From assembly GCA_037176725.1 (NCBI GenBank), contig JAZBRS010000037.1, positions 12,170,001 to 12,234,000 on the forward strand: a stretch of 64,000 bases of DNA. The letters run 5' to 3'. The position numbers and the translations under genes were made by a program. Origin of the DNA: Posidonia oceanica. Lineage: Eukaryota; Streptophyta; Magnoliopsida; Alismatales; Posidoniaceae. Position 1 is the first letter of the stretch; every line of letters starts with the position of its first letter. This document shows positions 27,601 through 40,590 of this stretch, one piece after another. The notes under the pieces are model-generated. The model was not told the origin of the DNA. It ran no database searches and worked only from the letters and a program-made list of their open reading frames with translations.

Positions 27601-30330
27601 GCTGGAGCAGGAGGGCCGGAGATCTGACCCTGATCGGCGGAGAAGCATCAGAGGAGGGAGAGGGTGCCAGGGAGGTAAGCGGTTACCTGTTTGGGCGGCC
27701 GAAGTGTCCTCCCGACCTAGGAGGATTCTGCAGTTGCCGGAGGTGGGCGTCCGGAGTGTGCGGGCGTCGTCGGCGGCTCGCGGGCGTTGGGATCGGCTCC
27801 ACGCGATCCTCCGGAGCTTTCTGAGTGCCTGGAGCGGAGTTTCGGCGACCGGGGGAGCAAACGGCTGAAATGGGTGCAGGTGGCGTCGCCTGAGGTGGGG
27901 AGAGCCGTCTGTCGCCCTCTGGCTCGGGTGGCAGCTTCCGGTGGACTGCTGGAGGTCCGGTGAGGGCGTGGAAGGGTTTAGATTAGCCTGAGGGACGCGG
28001 CATTGAGAGGTTGCTGGTGGGTCGAGTTTCGGGCAGAAATCCGCATAGGTGTTTGTTGTGGACTGTCGGAGGTATGGTGAGCTATTCGGCTGAGGGATGG
28101 GTGGCCTGAGAAGATGTGGTTCAGGCGAGTGGCTCGGAGGAGTTTGGACAAGTTTCAGGGACTGAGAAGGAGGGAATTTTTGGAGGAAGGGATGTTGGGT
28201 TCTGGTTGGATTTTCCGAGTGTCCCGGGGGAAATGCGGGGTGGTTTTGCTGTGGGAAGGAAGGGAAAGGGTTGCTGGAGCTCGGGCGAGATTGGGGGATC
28301 AATTTCGGTGGATTCTGGAGGTGTTTCGGGTGTTTGATTGCCGCGGAGTGATGGGGCGGAGCTCTGGTTTTTCTGGGCGGATTTCAGAGGGGAATTGGGC
28401 TGTCTCGTGCTGGAAGATCGCACAGGAATCCGGGTGGAGTTCTCTGGTATGCTCTCGATGCTATCTCTTCCTCTCCTCCTCCCGTTATCGTTCCACAGAT
28501 CGCTCTTTTTGCTTGCAGGTCTGCGGGACTGCGGCCATTAATTGCCGGTGGCAGGAGCACGGCCACGAAGCGGCGCACGCCGGTCCGGTCCTGGCAGTTG
28601 GCGTGCGAGCGCAGGCCTGGCCGTGGCAGGAGCTGGAGATGGCAGGCGGCTCGCAGCAGGCTACAGGCACTGTAGCAGCACTGTGCGGACGGAGGGAAGG
28701 AGGAAGACCAACTGTAGATACGGGCCGGGCTTGAAATTTCGAAAAAAAGAAGAAAAAAGGAAAATGGGCTGATGGGCCCAGTAAGGAAGAAAAGGGAAAT
28801 AAAAAAGAAGGAAGGAAGAAAGATGGAAAGAAAAAATAGGAGAAAATAGGATAAAAATAAATAAAAATATGGGGTGACTTGGGTTGTAGGTTAGGTGTAT
28901 ATCTGGATTTTTTAATGGCCGTTTTTAGGTTAATTAGTGGGTTTTAGGCTTGATTAGGGCTTTAGGGTTTTGTTTTGTTTTTGATTTGTTTTCCACTTGA
29001 TTAGGGGTTGGTTAAATTCTTTTAAACTGTTTTTAAAATTGTGTTTTCTTGTTAAGTATTTTAGGATGTCAATTAGGATTTTTAGGATTTATTTTTACAT
29101 TATTTTGAGTGGGTTTTGGGCTTTTAGTTCTAGCCTTTTGTATTTTCCTTTTTTAAGTCTTTTGATCCATGCTTTTGTTTTTATTTGTTAATTCTTCTTG
29201 ATGTTTTTTTTTTTAGTTGGATTTTTCCTGATTTGATTAAGTATTTTAGGTCTTTTAACTGCACTTTCTTTCCCTTTTTAATTAAGTTCTTATGTTGTTT
29301 TTTCTTATGTTTATTAGGTTAAGTTTTTTGTCTCCTTTAATTACTTGTTTTAGCATTTGATTTTTAATTCTTTCCCTTGGGGTTTGTTTTTAATTCTTTT
29401 AGTGGGGTTTTCATTTTTGGTAGATTCTGATTTTATTTCAGTTTTTTAGTTGATTTTACAGTATTTTATTTTAGTTTGTTTTGCATTTTTTAGTTTGCAT
29501 GCTTGATCTTCTTTTTAGCTTGATTTAATTAAGTTTAGGTTTTTAATTATTTATTAATGTTTTTAATTGCTTTTTCTGGGGATTCTGATTTGTTTCTTTT
29601 AGGCCTTGGGGTTTTACAGATTTTTAAGGATTTTTGAGGTTTTTTGCAAAGGGGGGAAGAAGAAAAGAAAAAGAAGAAGAAAAGAGGAAAAAAAGGGAAT
29701 AAAAGGGAAAGAGGTAGGTTTGAGGGAAAAGATTTTTTAAAATTCAAGGAGGATGGTAAAAATAAAATAAAAATAGGAATAAGATAGAGAAGGGATAGGA
29801 GTACAAAGGGGCCCGCTGCCAAGCCAGAGGGAGGGCGAGAAGGGGATGAAAAGAGAGACGATAATCAGGAGAGAGAGAGGAGAGAGAGAACGATAATCCC
29901 GGAGAGAGAAAACGATAATCCAGGCAAAAGGGGGGCTTAGGAGTCTCGGAAAGGGGTGAAATTTGGCGGGTGTGGGGTCTAGGATTTCTAGTTCTGGTCC
30001 TGGAGTTTTGGTTCAGTTTTGAGGAAGTTTTGGAGGGGTTTTGAGGGGTAGAAAAAGGGTAGTTTTGCCTAAGTTTCCTAGGGTTTTTGGGAGGGGTCTG
30101 GTTTGAGATTTTGCAGGCTTTTTGGTGGGTTTGCTAAGTCATCAGGGGTGAGTGTTCCTACGGATTTTGGTGGGTTTTCAGATTCGGGAAAGGGGGGTAA
30201 GCTCAGGTCAAGTTCAGGCTTGTTTTGAGGGGAAAGAAGGAGAGGAAGGTGTAGGTTTGGGTCTGGGTTCGGGTCCTGCAGCCACCGGAAGGCTCCAAAC
30301 GATCCAGCCTGTCAAAATGGGGTGTCAACA
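24658..30330 (-). repeat. 5' LTR of element A (right in window), 5,673 bp
   Basis: It is collinear with 3820-9521. The whole 29-bp length difference comes from the internal tandem array; I saw no other indel. Single-base differences noticed are mostly transitions, for example near 24862, 24991, 25007, 27588, 28662 and 29420. Sub-regions correspond to those of the other copy. Confidence 0.95.
25448..26074. repeat. 30-bp tandem array in right A LTR
   Basis: The array matches 4610-5265 except that it lacks two units present in the left copy and has one extra 31-base unit (AGAAAGACAAGGAAACAC type, near 25700), a net loss of 29 bases. Confidence 0.9.
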
Positions 30331-30335
30331 CATGC
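30331..30335. repeat. Right target-site duplication of element A (CATGC)
   Basis: CATGC directly follows the LTR edge GTGTCAACA and is identical to 3815-3819. Confidence 0.95.
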
Positions 30336-33046
30336 ACCTCCGTCTGGCACCGTGCCTGCGTAGCAACTGTTGCTCCAGCACTCTGCACCCACTGCACAAC
30401 ATATTATTCATCAGCCCCCCTTGCATTAGGTTCAGACCCTAGCATACATCCTTGCATACACTACACCTGCGCACGGGTACGTCGGCCATCACGTCGCATC
30501 ACCAGGCGACACGATGGTGGATCTGGAGGAGCACCTCGATGTGACCCAATCGGCGTACGTGGCCCTTGCTCCTGCTACACCATGTCCTATGGCAGCAAAT
30601 CCTGACCCCAACAATAATAGGGTGGACGTTTTGGAGAAAGCACTACGTCTAGTGCAGGGTACTGACCACCGCTCCTACCAATTCCAGGACCTCTGCTATT
30701 TTCAAGAGGCGGTACTCCCACCGAATTTTCGTATCCTAGATTTCGACAAATACAATGGTAGGGGCTGCCCCATAGCCCATCTGAAGGCATACTGTGGTGA
30801 TCTCGCTCAGCCTCAGGCTGACTAGAGGTTGCTGATCTGTCTGTTCTAGAAAAGTTTGACTGGCCCGGTCCTCAAGTGGTTCACCTCGCTTGACATGACT
30901 GCCATCAAGACTTGGAACGACCTTAGCCAGGCGTTCTTGGAACAATACCCCTTCAACCTCGACTTGGTCCCAAAGCACGTGGACCTAGTTGCAACCAAGC
31001 AGAATCCTAGCGAGCCGTTCGGGGAGTACGTTGGCTGTTGGCGCGCCCTTGCCACACAGGTTCGAGATAGGCCCTCTGACGAGGAGTCTATCAAGATCCT
31101 AATCAAAGGTGTGCAGCCATCTACTGGGGCTCTACTTAGCATCCAACCTGTCACAACCTTTGTAGCACTGATCCAAGCTGGCGCTCGTGTAGAGAGTTCG
31201 TTGCGGAGTGGCAACTTCCCCGCACTCTCTGCGTTCGCCAAGCAGGCCTCTGCCAGCAACAACAGTAGCAGCAGCAGCACCATCAACAATAGCAGTAGTA
31301 GTAGCAGCAGCCGCCTTAGGAAGAAGGATTCTCCGAAGACCGCTGTTGCATACGTCGACTCCCTTGCTGTGCCTGTTCATCTGGCACCTTGGCTTGCCCT
31401 TGCTCAGATGATATACGCACCAGCACCTAGGACACACCCCATACCACAGATCACCACCACCGCTCGACCAGTCTATTCTGCCGCACCGGTCCAGCAAGGA
31501 CAATACCAAAGGCAGAGACGGCCTATCTCAGATCGACGGATGTTCACCCCACTGGCGGAACCGTTGAGTGCCGTCCTCCCCAAGGTTGCATCGCTCCTGA
31601 GCTTCCTGGAGATTCGCCCGCTGATGAACCCGCTTCTGCATTGGCACAAGGCGAATCTCTTCTGCGACTTCCATCGAAATACCGGGCGTTCGACGGATAG
31701 TTGCTTCACCCTGCGGAATGCTATTCAGGACTTGATCGAATCGGGAACGATTGTGATCGACACTCACGAGGCTTCCACTTCAGCACCTCTCCTTGCATCT
31801 GCGCATGCATTAGCATTAGCATCAACATCTCCTCATTCCAGCATTGTCCGCCAACCTCTGCTGAAGCACTCCTATCCGGGAGGCGCGGGACCTCGGGAAT
31901 TCACTCTCTCTTCCCCTCCAGGCCTGCCACGTCTGTGGTAGACCCTTCTGAGCTCATCCATGACATCTCTGAGCCCTTTCCCTATTCTCTTTACCATGCG
32001 GCTGCTGCCGGCTCTGAGTCGGGAGTTCATATGATCCGACCGTGCGCCAGGCCGGAGTGCTCTTCTGCGCCTCCCACCATGCTTCCTCAGGCTCGAGCCC
32101 CTCTACACCTTTTAGGTAGGCCTCAGCCAGGATCCGCTATACACCTCCTAGGTAGACCTTAGCTAGGATCCCCTGTCCACCTCCTAGGTAGACCTCAGCC
32201 TGCACCCGCTTTGCCTTCCTAGCGACCTCCTCTATCCCCCTATCAACAAACAAACACCCCTGCAGCCCCTCTTGTGCTCGTAGCACATGCTCCCGTGGTT
32301 ATTAACTTAACCAGGGACACCCATCGTGCGCCCTACAGCTACGCCACAGAAATGTGTGCAGAAGTCATGCGATCATGGAGGGTCTACAAGCCTCCAGCAC
32401 CAGCGGTTAGGCCCAGCTATCCAGAGCCCGTAGTACCTCCACCATCAGGCCAACCCCCTGTACCCACCACAGCTGAGCCTACCACCAAAAAGGGCCAACC
32501 CAAGGCTGACATCACCCTAGCTAAAGAAGGTTAGAGCAGACATCTCCATTTGGGACCTCATACACACATCCTCTGAACACCACGAGGCCTTTCTCTGTGT
32601 GTTCCAAGCCACCCATGTGTCCCAAACTATTGAACCCGCAGCCTTGGAAATCATGGTAGGGATGATCGTGGAGCCCCAGGTCATCTCCTTCACAAGTGAT
32701 GAGCTGCCTTCGGTGGGGATTAATCACAACCAACCCTTGTTTGTCACGGTACAATTCAAAAACTTCTACATTCCCCTTTCGTTGGTCGATAATGGTTCAG
32801 GCCTTAACGTCTGTCCCTTGCGTGTAGCAACAAAGCTCAGATTCAAAGCCGAGGATATCACCCCAGCTATAAAGGGAATGACAGCTTTTGATAACACCCA
32901 CCATGACACTCTAGGTATTTTGATTATTCCTCTCACCATTGGCCCGATCGTATTCGATGTGGAATTCTACGTCATTGACCTGGAGCCCAATTTCAATCTT
33001 CTACTTGGGTGCCCTTGGCTGCACAAGCATCAGGTCATCCCTTCGA

Positions 33047-33051
33047 CCCTC
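33047..33051. repeat. Left target-site duplication of element B (CCCTC)
   Basis: CCCTC stands directly before the LTR edge TGTAACGATC at 33052 and is repeated at 58201-58205. Confidence 0.95.
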
Positions 33052-36000
33052 TGTAACGATCCCGATCGGAATCAGGCTCGCTAATATAGCGGCGATTGAG
33101 ATCCGAGGAAGAGGCTCAACTCGAAAACACTTGAAATCGAGGAGAAAAAGGAAAGATAAGACAAATCAGAGTCGCCACCACGTCTATTAATGGAAGACGA
33201 GGAAAACCGGGGTAATGCGTGAATTAACGTGCAAAACCGAGCAATAAACGCAAAGCAAAGCAATGCAAGGGAAAACAAATGCAAACAAATGCAAATGAGA
33301 TGACTCTAGCCTAGGATAAGGGCAGTACGGTCATTGCGGGCCAAAAGACAGGGTAAGGACTCCTGTTACGTGCAGGGAAGGTATTAGGCACCCCCGACAC
33401 GCCCGAAAATCGGTCTTTCTAGGCTTACGCTCGCATACGCAGAAAAATGCAGGATTGAATGCCTATGTGCCTATAAATGCCTGGGTGAATGCTCAAGGTG
33501 TGCTCTAAGTGGGAAGAAACAAAGCAAGGAAGTAAACGTGCTCTCTAAGCGCTCAGCTACGCTGTCTGTGTTCCGAACCAGACGAAACCTAGCTCGTGAG
33601 AACTCCAGGCAGTAAGCATCACAGCCCTATATGCAAATGCAAGCGAGAAAACAAAACAGCGAGAAAACCATGCAATGCGATCGACATGCAAGGGAAAACG
33701 GCGCAAAACACGCAAAACGAGGCGAGAAATGAGCAACGCGTGCAAAACGATGCAAAAGAGCGAAAACGGTACGCAAAATGAGCAGAAAACAAGGCAGCAC
33801 GCAAAACGAGACAAGAGAGCAGGAAGACACGCAAAACAGGACGAGAAAACAGAATGGCACGCAAAACGGAGCGAAAGAATAAAACCGGCACGCAAAACAG
33901 GCGAGAAAGCAAGGCGGCGCGCAAAACAAGGCAAGAAAACAGGAGGACATGCAAAACGGTGTCAAAACAAGAACAGGCACGCAAAACGGTGCCAAAACAG
34001 CGAAGCAAAACCTCAGAAAAGCCATGAGAATGCAAGAATGCAGAAAGAGATTAGAAGAGGCCAAAGGGGAGTCAAAACAACGTGTGTGTAAGAGCAGACG
34101 TCGTTTAGGACCACTCAGAGTAGGTGTGAAGACCTACAGAGGGGAGAGGGGGCAAACGGAGGGATTACCACCTCTTTGCGACTGTTTCCCGCTAAACCGT
34201 TCCACGGTGTGTCTCGCATGCTGCCCAAAGCTCGCGATGCGATCGGATCGTGAAAAAGGGGGAAGTAAGTCACATTAAGTGGCAAATCCATGGAGAACGC
34301 AACACAAAACGCATGGGGAAACGCGAAACGAGGATTTGAATAGACAAGTAGAAAGGGGAAGTCCTATTCTACATGCTCAAAGAGACAGAAAGCGAAAACA
34401 AGGAAAACTGTGCAAGTGGCATGCAAATGCAATGCAAGGGTTCAGGGGGACATACCTGGAAATCCGGGAGCCTGATCTGAAATCTGTCTGTCCATGCTGA
34501 AGAGCGCTTCGCTGCGGTCGCCTGGGCAGCTTACTTGAGAAGATCCAACGGCCGGATCAGAAGATATCGCAGCTCCAAGGCAGAAGGGCCAGAACAGGGG
34601 AGAAGAACAGACCTAGGTGTTCAGGAGGTCCTAGGGATGTGCAAAAGGCCCTCCCAAGTGAAAGGGAGCTAAAAGTGCTTAGTGTGTGCAAAAAGATGCT
34701 AGAATGCAAGACTAAATGAATGCAGGATGCATGCAAAAGCAAGAAAAAGCAAAGAGAAGTAACTTGGGAAAAACCAGGAGTTCAGAAAGCATTTTGAAAA
34801 AGAAAGGGGCTAAAAATGCAAATTTCCCAGAAAACAGGGTTCCATGGGGAAGGATTTTGAAAACAGGGGAAGACAGAGGTCTAATTGGCAAAAAACTAGG
34901 CTCAGAAAGTTGTTTTGAAAGGAGGGTATGCTTAAAAAGAGGTTTTGAAAGCAAAAAGAGATCAGAAAGCAATTTTAGAGAAACTGGGGTCTAAAATGCA
35001 AATTTTCCAGAAAACAGGGTTCCAGGGAGTCTGGGAATACTAGTGGAGGGTCTACAAGAAATTTGGTAGGCATAGGAGCTAAAATGCAACCTAGGGGCAA
35101 AATGGTCTTTTCACATGATTTTTTAAAAGGTGCAGGGACCTATGTGCGATTTTGAAATCATGCAGGGGCTAAATATGCAATTTAGTATGGAAAACATGCT
35201 CTGAAAAATAAAGGACAGGACCACAGTGTAATTTTTGAAAAATGCAGGGTTGAAAATGCAATGTAGTAAGCAAAAATGTATAGAAAACAGTTACTGTCCA
35301 TTTAAAATGGACCTAAATGCAAATATGCAAAAACAGCAGGGCAAATGTGCAATGCAACAAGCAAAAAATAGAAATAAAGCCTAAGTTCTACAGTGCAGAG
35401 GATTAAGATGCAAAAACAGAAAACAAGAGGGGCCCAGAATGCAATATGATATGATAAACTATATGCATTAAATCTAAATAATCTACTACAGGATCTACAT
35501 GCAGAAATTGAAAACAGGAGGGCTAAAGCGTAAAAAATTATAACTAGAAAGCACAGTAAATGGATCAGCATGCAAATAAGGAAAAACATAAATATTTCAT
35601 GCAATTTAATATGGTTTCAGTTCAAAAATCAGCAGATTAAACTAAATAAAGGACTGGAATGTAAAATGATAAAAACTCAGACCAGAAATGCAATATTTGC
35701 AAGAAAACTTAGATATCAGAAAAATAAGTGAACAGTGCTATGGCCGACGGCCATGGACACTGTAGCAGCAAGCTGCCAGCGTCCATGAACGCCGGCACGG
35801 GGGTGTTGGAGCCGCACAGACCGGTGGGGAGGCGCCTCCAGGTCCTGACGGAGGTCGGACGATGCTCGGCGGAGGACGACGCAGCCTGGAGCGCGCTGGA
35901 GCGGTCGCCGGAGTTCTGCAGAGTCTCAGGAGATTCGTCCGGCCGATCAACGCAGCGACGCTGCGTTATGAGGGCCGGAGAACGCTCCTGGGACTCGTGC

Positions 36001-38924
36001 GGAACTGAGACGATTGCGGGAGCTGCGTTCCGCTGCCCGGAGCGACGAGGCGACCGAAGAACTGCGCCGGAGAAGACGACCGGAGCGGCGAGCAGAAACG
36101 GGACAAGAGGGCCGGAAACCTACTTCTAAAGGGCTGAGGAGCAACGCGGGAAGAAAAGAAGACTAAGGGAGCAAGAATATACCTGTTTCCGTGGCTGGGA
36201 TGTCCTCCCGACGCAGGTGGCTCCAGAGGTCACCGGTGGAGCTCGTCCGGTCGCTGTGGAGGCTGTCTGCTGCTCACGAGGACTGGGATCAACTCAGGGC
36301 GACCCCCCAGAGCTTCCTGGATAGTTGGACAGCTGCTGCGAAGATCGGCGGAAGATCTGGCTGATCGTGGGTTCACAGAGGCAGCCGGAGGTCGGGGGGA
36401 CTGTTCGCTACACGCCGGATTGGATGGGACCCTCCGGGAGGTTGCTGGAGGTCTGGGGAAGGGTTCTGGGCGGTCGAATTGGATTTCTGGAGAGCGTAGG
36501 TGGAGATTGAAGGTTGTTGGGTTTTCTGGTCCGAAGGTGGGGTAAGTGTTTGTGGTGGCGTTTGGGGTCTGTGGTGAGGGAAAGGGCTGAAGACCAGGTG
36601 GCCTGGGAAGGTGAAGTGCAGGTGAGTGTCGGGGAAGGATTTGGGGAGATGCGGTGGACTGTGGCGAAGGCAATTTCAGGAGGGAAGGTGTTGGGTTGCA
36701 GTTGGTTTCAGTGGTGGAAGTTCGGGTGAATTCGGGGTGTTCTGGGTGGTGAGTGGCCGGGAAATGGTGGAGGAAGTCTGGCTGGGTTTCTGGGTGAACT
36801 TGGGGGACGAAAAGCAAGAGAATGGATGGCTGGAACGGGCTTGGTTTCTGGGGAAAAAGAAGGGAGAATTCTGCTGAAAATCAGAGGGAGAAGAAGAGGC
36901 TTTCGGTGGGAATTCTCTGGATTTCTCTCGTTCTCTCTCTCGGATGGCAAAAAAGGGTCCTGAAGGAGGTCGAAAGCTGAGGCTTTATCAGCTACTCTCC
37001 GGCTTGCTCGCGCGTTCTGGAATTCGAATTCCACCGGCGCGATCCACTGCTGCTGAGGATGACAAGCAGTCGGCGAGACGACAGGCAATTAATGCCTCCC
37101 GGAATCGGCGCTGAGACAGAGGAGAGGCGGCGAGCTGCTGTAGATGAAAGGATTGGAGAGCTTGAAATTTAAACGAAGGAGGGAGAGCTGTAGCTGCCGC
37201 GGGAGAAAACCGGCGAAAGAAGAGAAAAAAACGCAGAGAAGGTGAAGGAGGAAGAAGGGGTGGAGAAGGCGGGCCGGACTGCTGCGGGCCAAGAAAAAGA
37301 AGGAAAAAAAGAAGGAAAAAGAGAAATGGGCTGACGGGCCCAATAAGGAAAAGGAAGAAAGAAAAAAAAAGAGAAGGAAGAAAGAAAGAAAGGGAAAAGA
37401 AGAGAAATAAAATAGAAAAAAATAAATTAAAAATAAGTAAAAATATTAAGGTGCTTGTGCTGTGAATCAGGATCTTAATCAGATTTTTTAATGACTTCTT
37501 TTGGTTAATTAGTGTGGTTTAAATGGGTTTTGGGCTTGATTAGGGTTTTAGGGTTTTGGTTTTGCTTTTAATTAGTTTTCACTTGATTAAATGTTTGTTA
37601 AACCTTTTTTAAATTGTTTTAAAAATTGTGTTTCCCTTGTTGGACACTTAGGATATTGATTAGGATTTTTTAGGATTTATTTTTGTATTAATCAGGGTTG
37701 TTTTTGGGTTTTTAAGTCTTAGTCTTCTTAGGTTTTTTCCTTTCTTAAGTCTTTTATATTATGCTTTGATTTTTTATTTGCTGATTTTTCTTGGAGTTTT
37801 TAATTAGATTTTTCTGGTTTGATAGGGTGTTTTTTAAGTCTTTTCAGATGTGTTTTTCTTTTCTTTTTTAATTAAGTTTTTAACTTGTTTTTCTTATGTT
37901 TGTTAGGTTAGGTCTTTTGCCTTCCTTAATTACTTGTTTTAGTATTTGATTTTTTTAATTCTTCATTTTGGGTTTGTTTTTTAATTCTTCTGATGGGTTT
38001 TTACCTTTGGTGGGTTTTGATCTTATTTTAGCTTTTTCCTTGATTTTTCAGTGTTTTCTTTTGATTTGTTTTGCATTTTTTAGTTTGCATGTTTAGTTTT
38101 CTTTTTAGCTTGTTTTAGTTAAGTTTAAGTTCTTAATTGCTTGTTTAACATTTTTTAATTGTTTTTCTTAGGATTCTGATTTGCTCTTTTTATGTTTTGA
38201 GGTTTTGCAGATTTTTATGGGTTTTTGTGGATTTTTGCAAGAGGGGGAAAAGGAAAAGAGAAGGAGGAAAGAAATGGAAAAGAGAGGGAGATAAAAGGGA
38301 AAAGATAGGTTGGAAGAAAACGATTTTTTAAAAATTCAGGAAAAGTATTAAAAATAAAGTAAAAATAGGGATAAGATAGAGGAAGGATAGAAGCACAGAG
38401 GGGGCCCACAGCCAGACCAGAAAAAGGGTAAGAAAGGGATGAAAAGAGAGATGATAATCAGGAGAGAGAGAGGAGAGAGAAAATGATAATCCCAGAGAGA
38501 GAAAAGGATAATTTGGGTGAAAGAGGGTCTTAATGGTCTTGGAATGGGGTGAGAATTGGTGAGTGGGTAGTCTAGGGTTTGAAGTCTTGGGTCTGAAGTT
38601 TTGGTTTGATTCTAAGGGGTTTTGGAGGGGTTTCAAGGTGTAGAAGAAGGGTAGTTTCTCCTAAGTTTTCTAGGGTTTTTGGGAATGGGTCAGGTTTGGA
38701 AATTCCTAGGTTTTTGGGTAGGTTTGTTGAGTGGATAGTGGTAGGTTTTCCTATGGATTTTGGTTAGGTTTTGAGGTCGGGAAGGGGGGTAAAGGTTTAG
38801 GTCAAGACAGGCTGTTTTTGAAGGGTAGAGAGGAGGATTAGGGCTAGGGTTTGGTTGGGGTTTGATCCAGCAATTACCAGGAGGGGCTCTAAGGGTCCGG
38901 GCCTGCCAAGATGGGGTGTCAACA
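33052..38924 (-). repeat. 3' LTR of element B (left in window), 5,873 bp
   Basis: It opens with TGTTGACACCCC and ends in CGTTACA in sense (CGCTACA in the other copy). It has the same internal order as the A LTR: end block, TATA-like site near 33628, short 30/31-bp array 33700-34015, A-rich stretch to about 35725, G/C-rich block to about 37100, T-rich block 37450-38220, GA repeats near 38460 and the G/T-rich start. No gene is supported. Confidence 0.95.
33700..34015. repeat. Short diverged 30/31-bp array in B LTR
   Basis: About ten units contain CGCAAAAC, homologous to the A LTR array but shorter and more degenerate. The second copy is at 52974-53289. Confidence 0.8.
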
Positions 38925-38992
38925 GATGCCCCTCCCTGAGCGAGGGCAAGCGGAGCGCGGCCGCTGCTCAGGGTTGACAAGACACCCCATCT
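38909..38992 (-). other. Hairpin spanning polypurine tract and LTR edge of element B
   Basis: The outer arms are AGATGGGGTGTC (38909-38920) and GACACCCCATCT (38981-38992), a perfect 12 bp. The inner arms are CCCTGAGC (38934-38941) and GCTCAGGG (38966-38973), a perfect 8 bp. Compared with A, one outer base pair has changed on both sides together (AAAT/ATTT in A, AGAT/ATCT in B). Confidence 0.7.
38925..38937 (-). other. Polypurine tract of element B
   Basis: The sense strand reads AGGGAGGGGCATC directly before the 3' LTR start, identical to A. Confidence 0.85.
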
Positions 38993-39469
38993 GACCGGCG
39001 GGAGCAGCGGGTTGCTATGGGCGTGAGCTACTTATTCGGCGGATGCACCGAAGATCGTAGCCCGTTGCCGCAATGCAAGATGCCAGTGCAGATGGATGCT
39101 GTGCTGTGTGTGATATGCTAAATGCAATGCAAGAGTTAGTATAAAAGTTAGTGCAGCTATAAAAAAAACGTTGATGCTGTGCAAGTAATGCTGATGATGC
39201 TAAAGTGATATGCAGTGTTAGCTAAGAAAGTGCTGAGATGATGCAAAGAAAATGATAAAAAGGCGCGATGTGGTGCGAATGTCCGGCAGGGAGGCCAGAT
39301 TTGCACGACAAAGCGAAGGAAAACAGGGTGCAGCTGGTCCCCGCTCGGGGAGCAAGCTAGCAGGAAAGAAGGGTGCGAGGGGAGAGAGGCCAACTTCTCC
39401 TATCGCAGAAAGGGGGTGCGTGACTTCGTCTTCCTGGGACAAGGTCACGCCGAAAAGGAGAAAAAAAAT

Positions 39470-40530
39470 GATAAGGTGACGGGCTTATCGTCCGGATAGT
39501 TTACGGTCCTATCAACCGGGAGTGACAGTTTACGGTCCTGTCAACCGGAGCAGTTGTGAGTGATAGTTACTGGATATCAGCCGTATAACATGGTTGTGGG
39601 TGATAGTTTAGGAGTATCAGCCTAACGACAGTTTACGGTCCTGTCAACCGGTGGATAGTTTACAGACCTATCAACTGGAGCGACAGTTTACGGTCCTGTC
39701 AACCGGAACCCACAAACCATGAGGGATAGTTACTGGATATCAGCCGTATAACGCAATGCCGGATAGTTTACAGTCTATCATCTGGAACGACAGTTTACGG
39801 TCCTGTCAACCGGCGGATAGTTTACAGACCTATCAACTGGAGGATAGTTTACAGTCCTATCAACTGGAAACGGCATTGCGAGGGACAGTTACTGGATGTC
39901 AGCCGTATAACATCATTGCGCGTGGTAGTTTACAGTCCTACCAACTGGTGGATAGTTTACAGACCTATCAACTGGAGTGACAGTTTACGGTCCTATCAAC
40001 CGGCGGATAGTTTACAGACCTATCAACTGGAAACGCGCGATGATGAGGGATAGTTACTGGATATCAGCCGTATAATGCAATTGCTGGTGATAGTTTAGGA
40101 GTATCAGCCTAACGACAGTTTACGGTCCTGTCAACCGGTGGATAGTTTACAGACCTATCAACTGGAGACTGCAATTGCAAGGGACAGTTACTGGATGTCA
40201 GCCGTATAACGTAATTGCACGCGATAGTTTAGGAGTATCAGCCTAACGACAGTTTACAGTCCTGTCAACCGGTGGATAGTTTACAGACCTATCAACTGGA
40301 AAAGTGCAATTACGAGGGACAGTTACTGGATGTCAGCCGTATAACACAACTACGGGCCGACCATGGATCGACCAGAAGATAGTTTAGGATTATCAGCCTG
40401 AGATAGTTCCGGATATCAGCCTAGCACGAGTGATTGATAGATTGATAGTTTCGGATATCAGCCTAGCACGAGTGATTGATAGATTGATAGTTTCGGATAT
40501 CAGCCTAGCACGAGTGATTGATTGATTGAT
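39470..40530 (-). repeat. Array of about 30 pseudoknot-like motifs in five stem-closed modules (element B)
   Basis: The motif grammar is that of the A array, with more GACAG/CTGTC and CGGT/ACCG versions and one GGTAG/CTACC version (39924-39942). Module arms are 39589-39601 with 39708-39721, 39752-39761 with 39871-39880 (perfect), 39911-39923 with 40033-40045, 40076-40084 with 40171-40179 (perfect), and 40210-40220 with 40304-40314 (perfect, 11 bp). Outer arms are GCAGTTGTG (39550-39558) and CACAACTAC (40345-40353), with one A/C opposition that is G-U in the sense RNA. Confidence 0.85.
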
Positions 40531-40590
40531 AAGAGGGGGCAAGATCATGATGGGAATGATAAGATATCGGACTTATCGGCCGGCAAAGAG

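Larger units (their letters stand above)
3820..30330 (-). mobile_element. Element A: complete 26.5-kb Tat/Ogre-type LTR retrotransposon
   Basis: The element is complete from LTR to LTR, in minus orientation and flanked by CATGC. LTRs are 5,702 bp (3820-9521) and 5,673 bp (24658-30330), open with TGTTGACACCCC and end in TACTACA in sense. Order in sense is 5' LTR, PBS, leader, gag-pro (broken), pol, purine-rich spacer, plant-mobile-domain ORF, structured 3' region, polypurine tract, 3' LTR. It lies inside the gag of the opposite-strand element C. By eye the LTRs differ at about 18 positions outside the internal tandem array, so insertion is recent. The polymerase frame is open, but gag-pro carries one nonsense and two frameshift lesions, so this copy cannot make Gag by itself. 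Confidence 0.95.
30331..33051 (+). pseudogene. gag-pro: gag-protease middle part of element C
   Basis: This continues the frame broken at 3819. The Gag core is recognisable (LKAYCGDLAQ near 30783, KSLTGPVLKWF near 30853), as are the CHHC knuckle (CDFHRNTGRSTDSC near 31663; the second His is changed to Arg) and the protease (LVDNGSGLNVCPL near 32783). In-frame stops occur at about 30823 (Glu to stop) and 30847 (Gln to stop), and several frame changes follow between 31860 and 32530. The longest open piece is 30856-31941. The copy is clearly older than A and B. At 33047-33051 the frame is cut by element B and resumes at 58201, inside the codons that follow the WLHKHQVIPST motif. Confidence 0.9.

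Noticed and set aside
30856..31941. Intact 361-codon gene in element C
   Set aside because: It is only the longest stop-free piece of a decayed gag. Nonsense codons directly upstream and frame loss downstream, plus a changed knuckle His, show it is a fragment.
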